A DNA stretch of 54,320 nucleotides from NCBI RefSeq assembly GCF_001544475.1, contig NZ_FCNW02000041.1, positions 1 to 54,320 on the forward strand, given 5' to 3'. The translations under genes and the position numbers were made by a program. This document shows, piece after piece, positions 8,932 through 17,125 of this stretch. The notes under the pieces are model-generated. The model was not told the origin of the DNA. It made no database searches and saw only the letters and a list, made by a program, of their open reading frames with translations. This DNA is from Caballeronia humi (GTDB taxonomy: Bacteria > Pseudomonadota > Gammaproteobacteria > Burkholderiales > Burkholderiaceae). Position 1 is the first letter of the stretch. Each line of letters begins with the position of its first letter.

Positions 8932-9073
8932 CAACGACGCCCAAAGATGAGGATTTTGCTGGTCCTTTCATTTGATGGGTCGTTCAAGCGGTGGCCATCT
9001 GGAGGGGCATCAGATGGAGCCAAGCTCAGGACAATTGAGCAGGGGCACTCCGAGCTTGGTCGACCTTGCGCTA

Positions 9074-9415
9074 TTAAGATGAAGGACCAGTGGTATCCTT
9101 CGAGCAGACACGGGATGGCCGCAAAGTATCCATCGGTGCGAGGCTAAGCCCGCCGTCGTTGGCAATGCACGTGCTGTCGACGGCCGCGCTGTCCGAGACC
9201 GTGTGCAGTCTTTTCGTCTTTTCGCTGACCGTCTGCATCTTGTTTTCGGTATTGGTTGCAATCGATAACGCCTTGTTTAGTAAGCGAAAGCATAAGTTTT
9301 TTGCGATTTCGGCTCGGACCGCCCGCTCACTCATATTCCGCAAACGGCTCGGGTCCTCGAAATTGCCGGGAGCCATTTGAACGCCTGCAGTCCCGGTACG
9401 CCACGCGCCGTACAT
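9074..9415 (-). CDS. Small hypothetical protein (uncertain)
   Basis: A 113-residue hydrophilic frame starting MYGAWRTGT, with AGGG about 7 nt before the ATG; the frame extends further up to a GTG at 9481. Codon third positions look GC-biased as in real genes here. The middle (SERAVRAEIAKNLCFRLLNKAL) is helical and no domain is recognised. An opposing plus-strand frame (9090-9380) contains one hydrophobic segment and cannot be ruled out, so the strand is uncertain. Confidence 0.35.
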   Translation of the reverse strand: MYGAWRTGTAGVQMAPGNFEDPSRLRNMSERAVRAEIAKNLCFRLLNKALSIATNTENKMQTVSEKTKRLHTVSDSAAVDSTCIANDGGLSLAPMDTLRPSRVCSKDTTGPSS

Positions 9416-9499
9416 TTGATTGCCCTGCTGGATTGAGTTCGAGCCACGCTGTCGACTTTCGCCAGGCAGATCGTCAATCACCGATTTCTTCCGTGCTTC

Positions 9500-9670
9500 A
9501 TGCGTCGTAAGTGCATCCCCCTTTTGTTAGCGCTATTGCCAGTGGGATGCCTCATCGCATCCTTGAATAAACACGTGAAGATGGTGACGCCGACGCCGGC
9601 AGCAAACGCCTGTGGAAGTGGTTACTTCGGCAACTCGCTGAGACGCGGAAATCGCGCGGGTTCCAACTGA
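9500..9670 (+). CDS. Possible small lipoprotein
   Basis: A 56-residue frame with the layout of a short lipoprotein. A basic start (MRRK) leads into a hydrophobic core (CIPLLLALLPVGC) that ends in a lipobox-like LPVGC, with the acylated Cys at residue 17. A short polar region and CGSGYFG follow. Small entry-exclusion or lysis lipoproteins look like this. No good ribosome binding site precedes the ATG, and it is the only plus-strand gene candidate in this part of the island, so it could be chance. Confidence 0.3.
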   Translation: MRRKCIPLLLALLPVGCLIASLNKHVKMVTPTPAANACGSGYFGNSLRRGNRAGSN

Positions 9671-10117
9671 TCATGTGGCGGCGTGCTCAAACTCCGATCG
9701 AGAAGACATGACCCTCGTGAATCCAAGACGCGGCGCCCGGGCGGTGAGCCTTCGCCAAAATCTAATACAGGGTGCGCCTGCAGAGGCGGACTGACCGACA
9801 CGGAAAGGAGCATGTAAGCCGGCACGTGAAAAGATCGCAAAAAACGCGGTATTTCTTAGCCGGGCAAGCTATCCAGATAGCGCTCCTCGTGCTTTTGCCG
9901 CGCTGACTGCGACACCGCCTCAATTCACCACACAGTTTCAACCACCCACCGGTTCCTCAGCGGTACAGCGGGTCGGCGGCAAGCCAGGTAAGGATCGTGC
10001 AGCCGACCGCCAGCGACGTGGTTGGTTGAATCCCCCGTGTGCCGACCATGCGACAACGTGTGCGGCGATCGCATACGTCGCAGGGATTCGCTCACTTCAT
10101 AGCTGCATAGATGGACG
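9671..10117. other. Intergenic stretch downstream of the recombinase
   Basis: About 450 bases following the 3' end of the tyrosine recombinase gene. No tRNA gene and no obvious attachment-site repeat were seen here. Short frames on both strands have no supporting signals. Confidence 0.4.
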
Positions 10118-11485
10118 TCAGTCCCACCCGTCGTCGAGCAGCATCTGTCCTGTCGCTGTCTGGCCAATCGGCCGAAACACTGCGCTCGCGTCGAGAGGAC
10201 ATGGCGCTCCGCCAGTGGGAGTTGCATCTATGGGAATTGGATCCAAGGGAGCGGACTCCAGAGGGGTCGCATCTGGAGGAGCCACCTTTGCAAACGCTGC
10301 GTCTGTAGGCGCTTGGCACTTTGCAAGGATACGGTACAGTGCCTGCCTAGAAATCTTTAGGCTCTTGGCCGCCTCGGACTTGACACCCCTTGCAGCAACA
10401 ACCGCCGCAAGGACCTTCTCGGGCGAGACGACAGGTCTGGATAGACGTTCGACGGTGGCAAACGTCGAAATGTAGGCCGTAGCCTTCGCCGCGATGCTAT
10501 GCCCGGCCGCCTCGACAAGTCGCTGCATGGCCGCTTGATGAAGCTCAGGATCGGGGCGGTGATCGGCCCGTTTGATCGGTGCGGGAACGCCGGTCAGCGC
10601 CTCATACATTCTTTGGAGGTAAGCATGGCGCAGGCCGTGCACCGTAACGCCTTTCGCACTGCGCGTGATCCCCTGTTTCTGCAAGACATGATAGAAGTGG
10701 CGATACCACTTCTTGAGCGACCATGGATCAGGAATCATCGACCCCGTGCGCGGATTGGAGAGCCTCGCCGCGCGAATGAGCACGTCGTACTGCCATTCGG
10801 CATCGATCGGGATAAGCCGTGGCCTTCCTCCCTTGGTGCCGTCGATCACATGGAGATGGCCCGACACACGTAGACATTGCAAAGGGCGAAGGAGCATGCT
10901 CTCTTGTGCGCGCAGGCCGAAAGTGGCCTGAAGCTCAACCTGCATCGCGACCCATCGGTCGCAGTCGCAAAGGCGTGCGATCACGTCGTTGACATCGACC
11001 TTGGCCGCCTCCCACGACTTGTCTTCTTGCGCGACGTAGTAGCGACGATATCCATCGGGACGTTTGACGTAGTCATCCACCGTACCTACGAGTTGATGCT
11101 TCTTCATCCAGACGGCGAGCGTTCGCCAGTAGGTCAGCTTGTTCTCGACCGTACCTGGCGCCTGCCCCTTTTCCCTGACCCACAGGTCAACCAAATAGCC
11201 GATGTGCTTTTCTGACAGGTTCCATGGCGACTGGAGCGCGAAGCCACCCTTTCGTAGTTCGCGGAATCCCGCGATGAGACTTTGAACGCGGTACTTTTGG
11301 GTTTTGATGGAGATCGCGTTTGATGTTATGCGAGTCTTGCTATGGGCTTTCGGTAGATGCTGGTGGAACAGCTCAGTGAGTTCCTTCGTGAGCCGCTGCG
11401 GCAGCCCGGCGTTGTCCAACAGGGCCGAGAAATTAAGTTGGATTTTCACAGCTGTTATCTGAAAAGCGACACCCTCCCCTATCAA
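10118..11485 (-). CDS. Tyrosine recombinase / phage-type integrase with C-terminal HTH
   Basis: A site-specific recombinase of about 455 residues. The first 190 residues form a SAM-like core-binding region. The catalytic domain shows FGLRAQES (first Arg), TKGGRPR (beta-hairpin Lys), HGLRHAY (HxxR), AGHSIAAKATAYIS (second His and the nucleophilic Tyr). After it comes an unusual extension: residues about 370-405 (VLAAVVAARGVKSEAAKSLKISRQALYRIL) look like a Fis/resolvase-type helix-turn-helix, then a Pro-rich tail with repeated PxDATP/APLDP units. The first codon is TTG (11485); a GTG at 11446 is an alternative, and neither has a strong ribosome binding site. It probably moved the island or a part of it, although no attachment site is visible. 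Confidence 0.85.
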   Translation of the reverse strand: MIGEGVAFQITAVKIQLNFSALLDNAGLPQRLTKELTELFHQHLPKAHSKTRITSNAISIKTQKYRVQSLIAGFRELRKGGFALQSPWNLSEKHIGYLVDLWVREKGQAPGTVENKLTYWRTLAVWMKKHQLVGTVDDYVKRPDGYRRYYVAQEDKSWEAAKVDVNDVIARLCDCDRWVAMQVELQATFGLRAQESMLLRPLQCLRVSGHLHVIDGTKGGRPRLIPIDAEWQYDVLIRAARLSNPRTGSMIPDPWSLKKWYRHFYHVLQKQGITRSAKGVTVHGLRHAYLQRMYEALTGVPAPIKRADHRPDPELHQAAMQRLVEAAGHSIAAKATAYISTFATVERLSRPVVSPEKVLAAVVAARGVKSEAAKSLKISRQALYRILAKCQAPTDAAFAKVAPPDATPLESAPLDPIPIDATPTGGAPCPLDASAVFRPIGQTATGQMLLDDGWD

Positions 11486-11703
11486 AAGGACGTCGCGGAT
11501 GGATGGGATACTGCACGCTTTGCTTTCCAGGATCTTAGAGATCAGATTTTCGATTCACCCGGCGCAGGGAAGCACTGCCGCCTGATGATCCCTGCTCCGT
11601 ACCTCTTCGGAGCAAGGCTACTTGACCGCAGGCACAAGCCTGTCGAGCCAAGCAATTCTTGTTGCGCTTCTTTGTTTTCGGCTGCGCAGGCCGACAGAAA
11701 GAG

Positions 11704-12003
11704 ATGAAGAAATCCGCACCGAGGGTGCAAGTGACTTCCCGTCTCAAGAGCTTGCTCATCACGGTCGCCTCGAATCGGGACCGCGTGCGTCAGGCTTGGC
11801 TGTTTGCCGGAGACGAAAGGAAAGTTGACGTTCGCACTGTCCGTGCGAGGTTGTTCTCAGTCGATGAGGTTTTGCGTATTGCTGGAAAAGCTAGCGTTCA
11901 TGCGGTTCTTGTTGAACTCAGTTTCCGACATGACACGGCTAGCTTTGATGGGCAGCGACGCTGCCATTCAGGAATGATTGCACCCATCGAGCGCGAGGCT
12001 TGA
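11704..12003 (+). CDS. Small basic hypothetical protein (uncertain)
   Basis: A 99-residue basic frame starting MKKSAPRVQV, divergent from the recombinase. AGAAAGAG precedes the ATG but is too close for an ideal ribosome binding site. The sequence (LLITVASNRDRVRQAWLF, then VRTVRARLFSVDEVLRI) is plausible for a folded protein but I recognise nothing. The alternative is a chance frame. Confidence 0.3.
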   Translation: MKKSAPRVQVTSRLKSLLITVASNRDRVRQAWLFAGDERKVDVRTVRARLFSVDEVLRIAGKASVHAVLVELSFRHDTASFDGQRRCHSGMIAPIEREA

Positions 12004-12180
12004 TACAAATGGAGTGCGCTGCACTCGGGTCGATGCGTCGATGACGCGGATAGGTGAATAGATGTTAAACCTTTCGATGCACCGCGGTCGGCGGAAAGCT
12101 CGCGATTTTGTAGTGCCTTTCCGCTGTCACATTTAAAATTAGCGCCATCAATGTCGCTCCGTGGGGATAACGTGCTGACA

Positions 12181-12500
12181 GGTATCCGGGAGTGGGCCAT
12201 GCATCACCGTCACGTCGTGGCGAAAGCGAGCTTCTCATCGATAGACTCGCACATCGGGCAACTGCTCTGGAAATGGGCAGGGCGTCGGCATCCCATGAAC
12301 AGGGCACGGTAGGTGAAGAACCGGTACTTCCGGGCCGAGGGGCTCCCGTCCTGGGAATTTGCTACGAAGGACATCGCTGATGACAACTCTTGCGGGTGTC
12401 GGCTCTTCCGCGCAATGACGATCCTGATTACGCAACACGTCAAGGTCCGGGGACTGGCGAATTCATTTGACCCCCGAGTGGACCACGTATTTTGCTCGCC
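12181..12500 (+). pseudogene. C-terminal fragment of group II intron maturase/reverse transcriptase
   Basis: This frame matches the end of a group II intron-encoded protein: HRHVVAKASFSSID (maturase X domain), LLWKWAGRRHPMNRAR, then KNRYFR, WEFATKDIAD, and HVKVRGLANSFDP, corresponding to the usual RHVKI(R/K)GxANPFDP end. A TAG stop at 12310-12312 sits where the family has the Trp of ARWVKxRYF, consistent with a TGG to TAG change. The reverse transcriptase domains upstream of about 12,175 are gone and family similarity stops abruptly there. The gene is dead. Confidence 0.8.
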
Positions 12501-12637
12501 GTCGAACTGCGAAACGTTCCGTCGAGTTTTTCGGTGCCACACCATGGTGCGGAAGAATGGCTTGAGCCGGATGCGGGGTGACTTGCGCGTCCGGTTCTCA
12601 GGGGCGGTGGCGCAGGAATGCGCTGCTGCTACCCGAC
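12501..12637 (+). mobile_element. Group II intron 3' end, domains V and VI
   Basis: Bases 12564-12597 form a 34-nt domain V: GAGCCGG pairs with CCGGTTC, and GCGGG pairs with CTTGC around a GTGA (GNRA) tetraloop. Bases 12603-12613 pair with 12620-12630 (11 pairs including G-U) as domain VI. The intron ends CTACCCGAC at 12637. Together with the maturase fragment just upstream, this is the 3' remnant of a second group II intron, distinct in sequence from the one at 1-431 but built the same way. Without the 5' half it cannot splice on its own. Confidence 0.8.
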
Positions 12638-12965
12638 CAGCATCCCTGGATGCCGACACAGGTGAGACAACAAGCAACCGAAGCACACTTCATTCCTTGA
12701 GCATTTTGCGAATCGCGAAGCATTGCGCGAGATCTGGAATGACCTTGATCGACTCGACAAACAGATCGCTGATATTGAGCGACGTTTGCACACGTGGATG
12801 AAAGAGGACAAGGCATGCAAGGCAATCGCCGCGATCCCGGCGTTGGCCTGCTGACGGCAACCGCCACTGTTGCCACGGTGGGTGATGCGAAGGGGTCAGG
12901 ACCGGACGGGAGTTTGCCGCGTGGCTCGGTCTCGTACAAAGCAGATCGCGTGGCTCTCGACGAAA
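12638..12965 (+). pseudogene. IS110-family (IS1111-type) transposase fragment
   Basis: Three adjacent frames together spell part of an IS110-family transposase: MPTQVRQQATEAHF, then LREIWNDLDRLDKQIADIER with KEDKACKAIAAIP, then GVGLLTATATVATVGDAKG, and last GREFAAWLGLV in yet another frame. The motif IPGVGLLTA belongs to the C-terminal (transposase_20) domain, where it precedes the conserved Ser region. At least three frameshifts (near 12,695, 12,838 and 12,895) and missing ends make it non-functional. It abuts the end of the group II intron remnant, so the intron may have inserted into this element. Confidence 0.75.
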
Positions 12966-13325
12966 GGCGGCGAAAACTAAATCTGATAAAATCGTAGCTC
13001 CTGTAGTGGCGAGCTGGTCCATTCAGCGAGCTTCGCAGGTGGGCCCCGACATCAAACGATGTTGGGGTTCTTTCGATGTGGGCACGCTCACGGTCCTGAC
13101 TCGGGATCTGGCCGTCGCGAAAAAATGCCCCGTTCAACGAGATTCGGTCAGCGACGCGCTGACCTGAAGCCGCAGCTGGTCAAGCATAAGCTCAAATATG
13201 GGCAGCGGACCCGGGAAGTAGTCTATCGTGCGCGAAGCGCCATGCCGAGCCGTTGTTCAAGCTCTTCAGTCCCAGGCACCGGACCGCAAGCGCGGTCCCG
13301 GCAAATCTGCGAAAGGAGGTGAGTC
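12966..13325 (+). pseudogene. Probable frameshifted remnant upstream of the small gene
   Basis: Between the IS110 fragment and the gene at 13326, two frames appear to be halves of one sequence: KPQLVKHKLKYGQRTREVVYR (about 13,155-13,235, phase 3) and VVQALQSQAPDRKRGPGKS (about 13,250-13,310, phase 1). The second ends in a TGA that overlaps the GTG start of the next gene (GTGA). Such start/stop overlap suggests an original two-gene operon. The family is not recognised; a transposon accessory gene is possible. Confidence 0.4.
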
Positions 13326-13541
13326 GTGAAAGCCCCGCCGTTGCCCTCAGGCCGAACGCGCGGCTTGAGCTTCGTGGTGTCCGACGATTGGACGCCCGAA
13401 CAGGCGCTCGCCGTGTTCGAAATACTCGATGATTTGCGCGAACTCATTTGCGCGCGCTATCTGCCCGAAATACAGCACGTTCTGCGCGAGGATCGCCGGC
13501 AACGCGAACTGCTGTTCGACGAACGTCACCCGCCGTTCTGA
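13326..13541 (+). CDS. Small conserved-looking protein with near-perfect ribosome binding site
   Basis: A 71-residue protein starting at GTG, preceded at 5 nt by AAAGGAGGTGA, an almost complete match to the anti-Shine-Dalgarno sequence. The core SDDWTPEQALAVFEILDDL continues into a second amphipathic helix (ICARYLPEIQHVLREDRRQ). It is all-alpha, acidic in the middle, with no signal peptide. I associate this type of small protein with transposon-borne operons in beta- and gammaproteobacteria, but I cannot name a family. A strong hairpin follows 13 bases after the stop. Confidence 0.6.
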   Translation: MKAPPLPSGRTRGLSFVVSDDWTPEQALAVFEILDDLRELICARYLPEIQHVLREDRRQRELLFDERHPPF

Positions 13542-13554
13542 TCGACGACGCACA

Positions 13555-13585
13555 CAACAAAGGGGCCCGCGCGGCCCCTTTGTTG
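13555..13585 (+). terminator. Strong hairpin after the small gene
   Basis: CAACAAAGGGGCC (13555-13567), a CGCGC loop and the exact reverse complement (13573-13585) form a 13-bp perfect stem. It lies 13 bases after the stop of the gene at 13326. The A/T part of the stem gives short U-rich and A-rich sides, so it may act in both directions. Confidence 0.6.
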
Positions 13586-13957
13586 TTGACTGTCTCGCTC
13601 GACCTTGCGCCGTCGTTTAACGTCGCATTTACACCGGCGCTAACACCATCCACTACTTTGCCGATTTACGTTCAGCGGACGGCGACACGTGTCGCACACG
13701 GCTGTAGTACTAAGTATGGCCAACGCGCTGACAGCACGAGAGATGTATAGGCTCACCCAATGAGGTTTCCACCACGTCTCATCGGCTGTGGCGGCGTCAC
13801 CCCGCAGGTGACGACAACTGCACCGAACAAACGTTGCATAGCTGCGAGCGACTGCGCTCGGTTGCATCCATGATGCCTACCCAGTCTCACGGCAACGCTA
13901 AATGAGCAACTTCTTCACGAACATGATCGAACTCGGCGGTTCAGGATTGCGAGAGCG
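13586..13957. other. Boundary between the island and the polysaccharide cluster
   Basis: About 370 bases with no supportable gene. Short frames on both strands carry no signals. This gap separates the mobile-element graveyard from the first polysaccharide gene, so it probably contains the island's right edge, but I see no direct repeat marking it. Confidence 0.4.
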
Positions 13958-15562
13958 TCATCGCGGGCGGCAGGCACCCGGAAGTGCATAGAGCCGGAAG
14001 CCATTGGGAAGCGATACATCGAGCGGCTCGTATCTGGCCTCGATGTCCTTCATTAGGATGCCGTAGGTATTCTTCAGCTTCAGACGTTCGAGGCCATCGA
14101 TGGTCGCATCCGGTGCAAGAAGAATGAGTCGTGTGTTCGCAATTGCCGCCACGTGCTGTGTCTGAAACTCGATAGGCCGAGGATAGAGATAGTACATCTC
14201 CCAGAACGGCGCCTTCGTATGCAGATAGGCGTAAACACCGGGAAAGTGAGGAGCAGCGAGAAAGCCCGAGCCGTGCACGCCGCATCGCTCAGCCGCCTGT
14301 CTGACGGTCCGCAGCGTCTGCGCCTGATAGGCAAAGACTTCAAACGTTTCCCCATCGATGCGCACATCTTCCACGCTTTGTGGATCGGCATGCCGGGCCC
14401 GTGTGAACACGACCGCCGGTTCATAGGGCAACCAGCACGCCGCCATCATGGCCGCGAACCCGATCGACAGTGCAGTAGCCGGCACGCGCCGCTTCCATGA
14501 GTCAAGGAGCACGACCGCGCCCGAGACCACCGCGACGAAGGCTGGCAGAAAACCATTCGCGATGTGACCGAAATCGGCGCGATCGAACGATTGGTATAGG
14601 AAGGCAACCCCTGCAATGCATGCACTGACCGTCATCACCATGGGCATCGACCATGAAGCGGTGCGGTGCTTGATAACCGCCGCGCCAACCAGAGCGCCGA
14701 CGTAGAAAATCGGCACGAACAGGCACGCGATTCCGATGGCTACCTGCTGCGTTGCATCGATTAGGCCGAGTCCACCGATATCGACGCGCCAGACGAATGG
14801 AATGGGCAACGGCAACTGCCAGTGAGGAAGAAAGAGCACCGACTGCAAGAACGCAGTCCAGAGCCCTGGCGCGAATACGAGCAGCGCCAGCATCGGCGAG
14901 TAACCGAGCACGACGCCGAGAGCGTAGATGACCGTTGGCTTTGCATGGGGCCCGGGACTTTGAGTCAGCACGAGCAGAAGTCCACTCAGCACGGCGCCAC
15001 CGACGAAATAGACACCAGAGTTGCGACCAACGAACGCGGCCAGGCCGGACAGAATTCCGAAGATCAACCAGCGCTTCAAGTCTGCGGGCTTGGCCAAAGC
15101 AAAGAAAACAATCGCGGTCAAAATAAGCGAAAGTGATTGTTCATAGACTTTGTGGCGCGGGTAGCCCAGCGCAATGGCAAGCATCACTGCGGCGGTAAGA
15201 CGCCAGCCGAAGCGCATTCCGCTCGCGCACATACCGAACCACACCGCGGCCAGTCCCACCGCGCCGAACGCCGCGTTGGCGATGAGCAATTCGTAGAGGC
15301 CATTGTTCCCAAGCAGATGGAAGAAGATGCTGACCCAGTAATAGCGACCCGGGTCATACCCGTAGTAGTCGCGAATGGGGATTCCACCTAGTGACGTTCG
15401 TTGGGAATCGTACCAAAGCAGGCCCTCGTCCGCCCATGCGAAACCGTAACGATGCTGCAGTGCGAAAACGATTCCACAAAGCAAGAAGGCGCCGCCGACG
15501 GACTCCGCCAGCGCTGACAAATTCCGCCTAGACGGGCGAACGCCGAAGGGTGAGATCAACAT
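13958..15562 (-). CDS. Polytopic membrane protein, possible GT39/GT-C-like glycosyltransferase
   Basis: A 534-residue integral membrane protein with about ten hydrophobic segments between residues 20 and 385, followed by a soluble C-terminal domain of about 140 residues. After the first span the periplasmic loop has WADEGLLWYDSQRTSLG, placing acidic residues where GT-C family enzymes (ArnT/PMT-like) have their catalytic Asp/Glu. The loop continues RDYYGYDPGRYYW, which also resembles that fold. It is divergent from the methyltransferase gene, with about 240 bases between them. A role in transferring a sugar from a lipid carrier onto a surface glycan is inference. Confidence 0.65.
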   Translation of the reverse strand: MLISPFGVRPSRRNLSALAESVGGAFLLCGIVFALQHRYGFAWADEGLLWYDSQRTSLGGIPIRDYYGYDPGRYYWVSIFFHLLGNNGLYELLIANAAFGAVGLAAVWFGMCASGMRFGWRLTAAVMLAIALGYPRHKVYEQSLSLILTAIVFFALAKPADLKRWLIFGILSGLAAFVGRNSGVYFVGGAVLSGLLLVLTQSPGPHAKPTVIYALGVVLGYSPMLALLVFAPGLWTAFLQSVLFLPHWQLPLPIPFVWRVDIGGLGLIDATQQVAIGIACLFVPIFYVGALVGAAVIKHRTASWSMPMVMTVSACIAGVAFLYQSFDRADFGHIANGFLPAFVAVVSGAVVLLDSWKRRVPATALSIGFAAMMAACWLPYEPAVVFTRARHADPQSVEDVRIDGETFEVFAYQAQTLRTVRQAAERCGVHGSGFLAAPHFPGVYAYLHTKAPFWEMYYLYPRPIEFQTQHVAAIANTRLILLAPDATIDGLERLKLKNTYGILMKDIEARYEPLDVSLPNGFRLYALPGACRPR

Positions 15563-15800
15563 GAGCAGACTGGTCTGATGGCTGGCGAAAACCGCGATAT
15601 TCTACATTCCTCCGTATCGTATCGGGGCTCGCGGCCAGTACGCCCGTCGCCACGCCGATGTTCCGAGACAGTCGATGATATTATATCCATTTTACGAGCT
15701 ACGGATGTTTGGGCGACCCGTTGTCCGAAGCACGCATGGCCTGGTCGGCGTTTAATTGCCGGCAGCCTCAGTCTCACAATTGAGCGGAACGTTGCTTAAC

Positions 15801-16496
15801 ATGGACAAAGCAGAATTCGATAGCTTTGCAGACGAGTATCAGTCTCTGCATGCGCAAAACATTTCCGCCTCAGGCGAAGGACCAGCCTTCTTCGCCGAAT
15901 ACAAGCTTAAAGACATTGCCGAGGAAATGAGACAGCGCGGCAAGAACGTCTCGCGGTTGCTGGACTTTGGCGCGGGTGTTGGTAACTCCGTGCCGTGGGC
16001 CCGGAAATACCTGCCTGAGGCTGCGCTAACCTGCGCAGACGTCTCGGATCGGTCGTTAGAGATCGCTGCCAGCCGCTTCGGCGGACAGGCGCAATTCGTC
16101 CACATCGAGGGTTTCGAACTGCCCTTCGATTCAGCGCAATTCGATCTTGCCTACGCGATGTGCGTGTTTCACCACATCGATCATGCCGAGCATATCGCTG
16201 TACTCAGCGATCTTCGTCGCGTCGTGGCGCCTGACGGCATGCTCGTGATCTTTGAGCACAACCCGTATAACCCGCTTACCGTCAAGGCAGTCAACACCTG
16301 CGAATTCGACGTGAATGCGAAGCTTATCACCGCGAGTCAGATGAAACGTTCGTGTCTGGCGGCTGGATTCTCCCGCGTCGACATTAAGTACCGGATTTTC
16401 TTTCCGCACGCGCTGTCATGGTTCCGCAAATTCGAGCAGTACATGACGGGCATCCCGCTCGGGGCGCAATATGCGGTGTACGCAGCGCGGAGCTGA
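15801..16496 (+). CDS. Class I SAM-dependent methyltransferase
   Basis: A 231-residue soluble methyltransferase starting MDKAEFDSFADEYQ; the upstream in-frame ATG at 15756 is less likely because family members begin at this motif. Motif I is LLDFGAGVGNS (residues about 53-63), the acidic end of strand beta2 is TCADVSDRS, and motif IV region is FDLAYAMCVFHHIDH. Substrate is not evident. Lying first in a plus-strand run with gtrA, gtrB and a large membrane protein, it could methylate a sugar or lipid intermediate of the surface polysaccharide. Confidence 0.8.
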   Translation: MDKAEFDSFADEYQSLHAQNISASGEGPAFFAEYKLKDIAEEMRQRGKNVSRLLDFGAGVGNSVPWARKYLPEAALTCADVSDRSLEIAASRFGGQAQFVHIEGFELPFDSAQFDLAYAMCVFHHIDHAEHIAVLSDLRRVVAPDGMLVIFEHNPYNPLTVKAVNTCEFDVNAKLITASQMKRSCLAAGFSRVDIKYRIFFPHALSWFRKFEQYMTGIPLGAQYAVYAARS

Positions 16497-16747
16497 ACTT
16501 CGATGCCGGTCAGACACCAGTCGCGATAACGACAGCCGTTTGTCCGCCGACGCTACCGCAATCTCCGGGCAAGCCCCGCCTTGAAAACATCGCGCGCATA
16601 TGTCGCGATATCATGCGCATGATGCTCGCCGCGATGCGCTGCGGGCACAAAATCGACTGTCAAAATGCCAAAGAATCTCTTCGATTTACTTGCGGCCCGA
16701 CGTGAAATCGTGCTGCACAATCTTCAACTCTTTGCAAGCGCGATTTC

Positions 16748-17125
16748 ATGAGCAAGCTTGAGGCACTTAGGGAGCCCGTCACCTACGTGCTGGTCGGACT
16801 GTTGAATACAGGAATCGCGACGGGCTTGATCTTTCTAGCGCTTGCTTGCGGTCTTAGCCCGGTGGGAGCGAATGGGCTCGGCTATGCGGCGGGCCTGCTC
16901 ATTAGCTTTCTGCTCAATAGCCGGTTTACTTTCAGAGTGCAGATGTGCCGACTCAATATGGCCCGGTTCTTCATTGTTGCCGGCGTCGCCTATTTGGCTA
17001 ACCTGCTGGTTCTTCTCGTAACGACCTTATTCATTTGTTCGGGCTATCTCGCTCAGTTGCCGGGAATCGTCATCTATACCGTTATCGGTTACTTTGCAAA
17101 CAAGTTCTGGGCTTTGAGGGGATGA
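16748..17125 (+). CDS. GtrA-family membrane protein
   Basis: A 125-residue protein with four hydrophobic helices, the usual size and layout for GtrA. Family motifs are present: VGLLNTGIATG in the first helix, NSRFTF in the central loop (family consensus N..wTF), and a final GYFANKFWALRG. GtrA proteins are thought to flip undecaprenyl-phosphate-linked glucose or a related sugar to the periplasm. Its stop overlaps the start of gtrB as ATGA, indicating translational coupling. Confidence 0.85.
   Translation: MSKLEALREPVTYVLVGLLNTGIATGLIFLALACGLSPVGANGLGYAAGLLISFLLNSRFTFRVQMCRLNMARFFIVAGVAYLANLLVLLVTTLFICSGYLAQLPGIVIYTVIGYFANKFWALRG

Noticed and set aside
4320..12060. Short shared sequence GTCGATGCGTCGA near 4,327 and 12,031 as a direct repeat or attachment site
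   Set aside because: Only about 13 bases match and the flanks differ; chance similarity in GC-rich DNA is likely.
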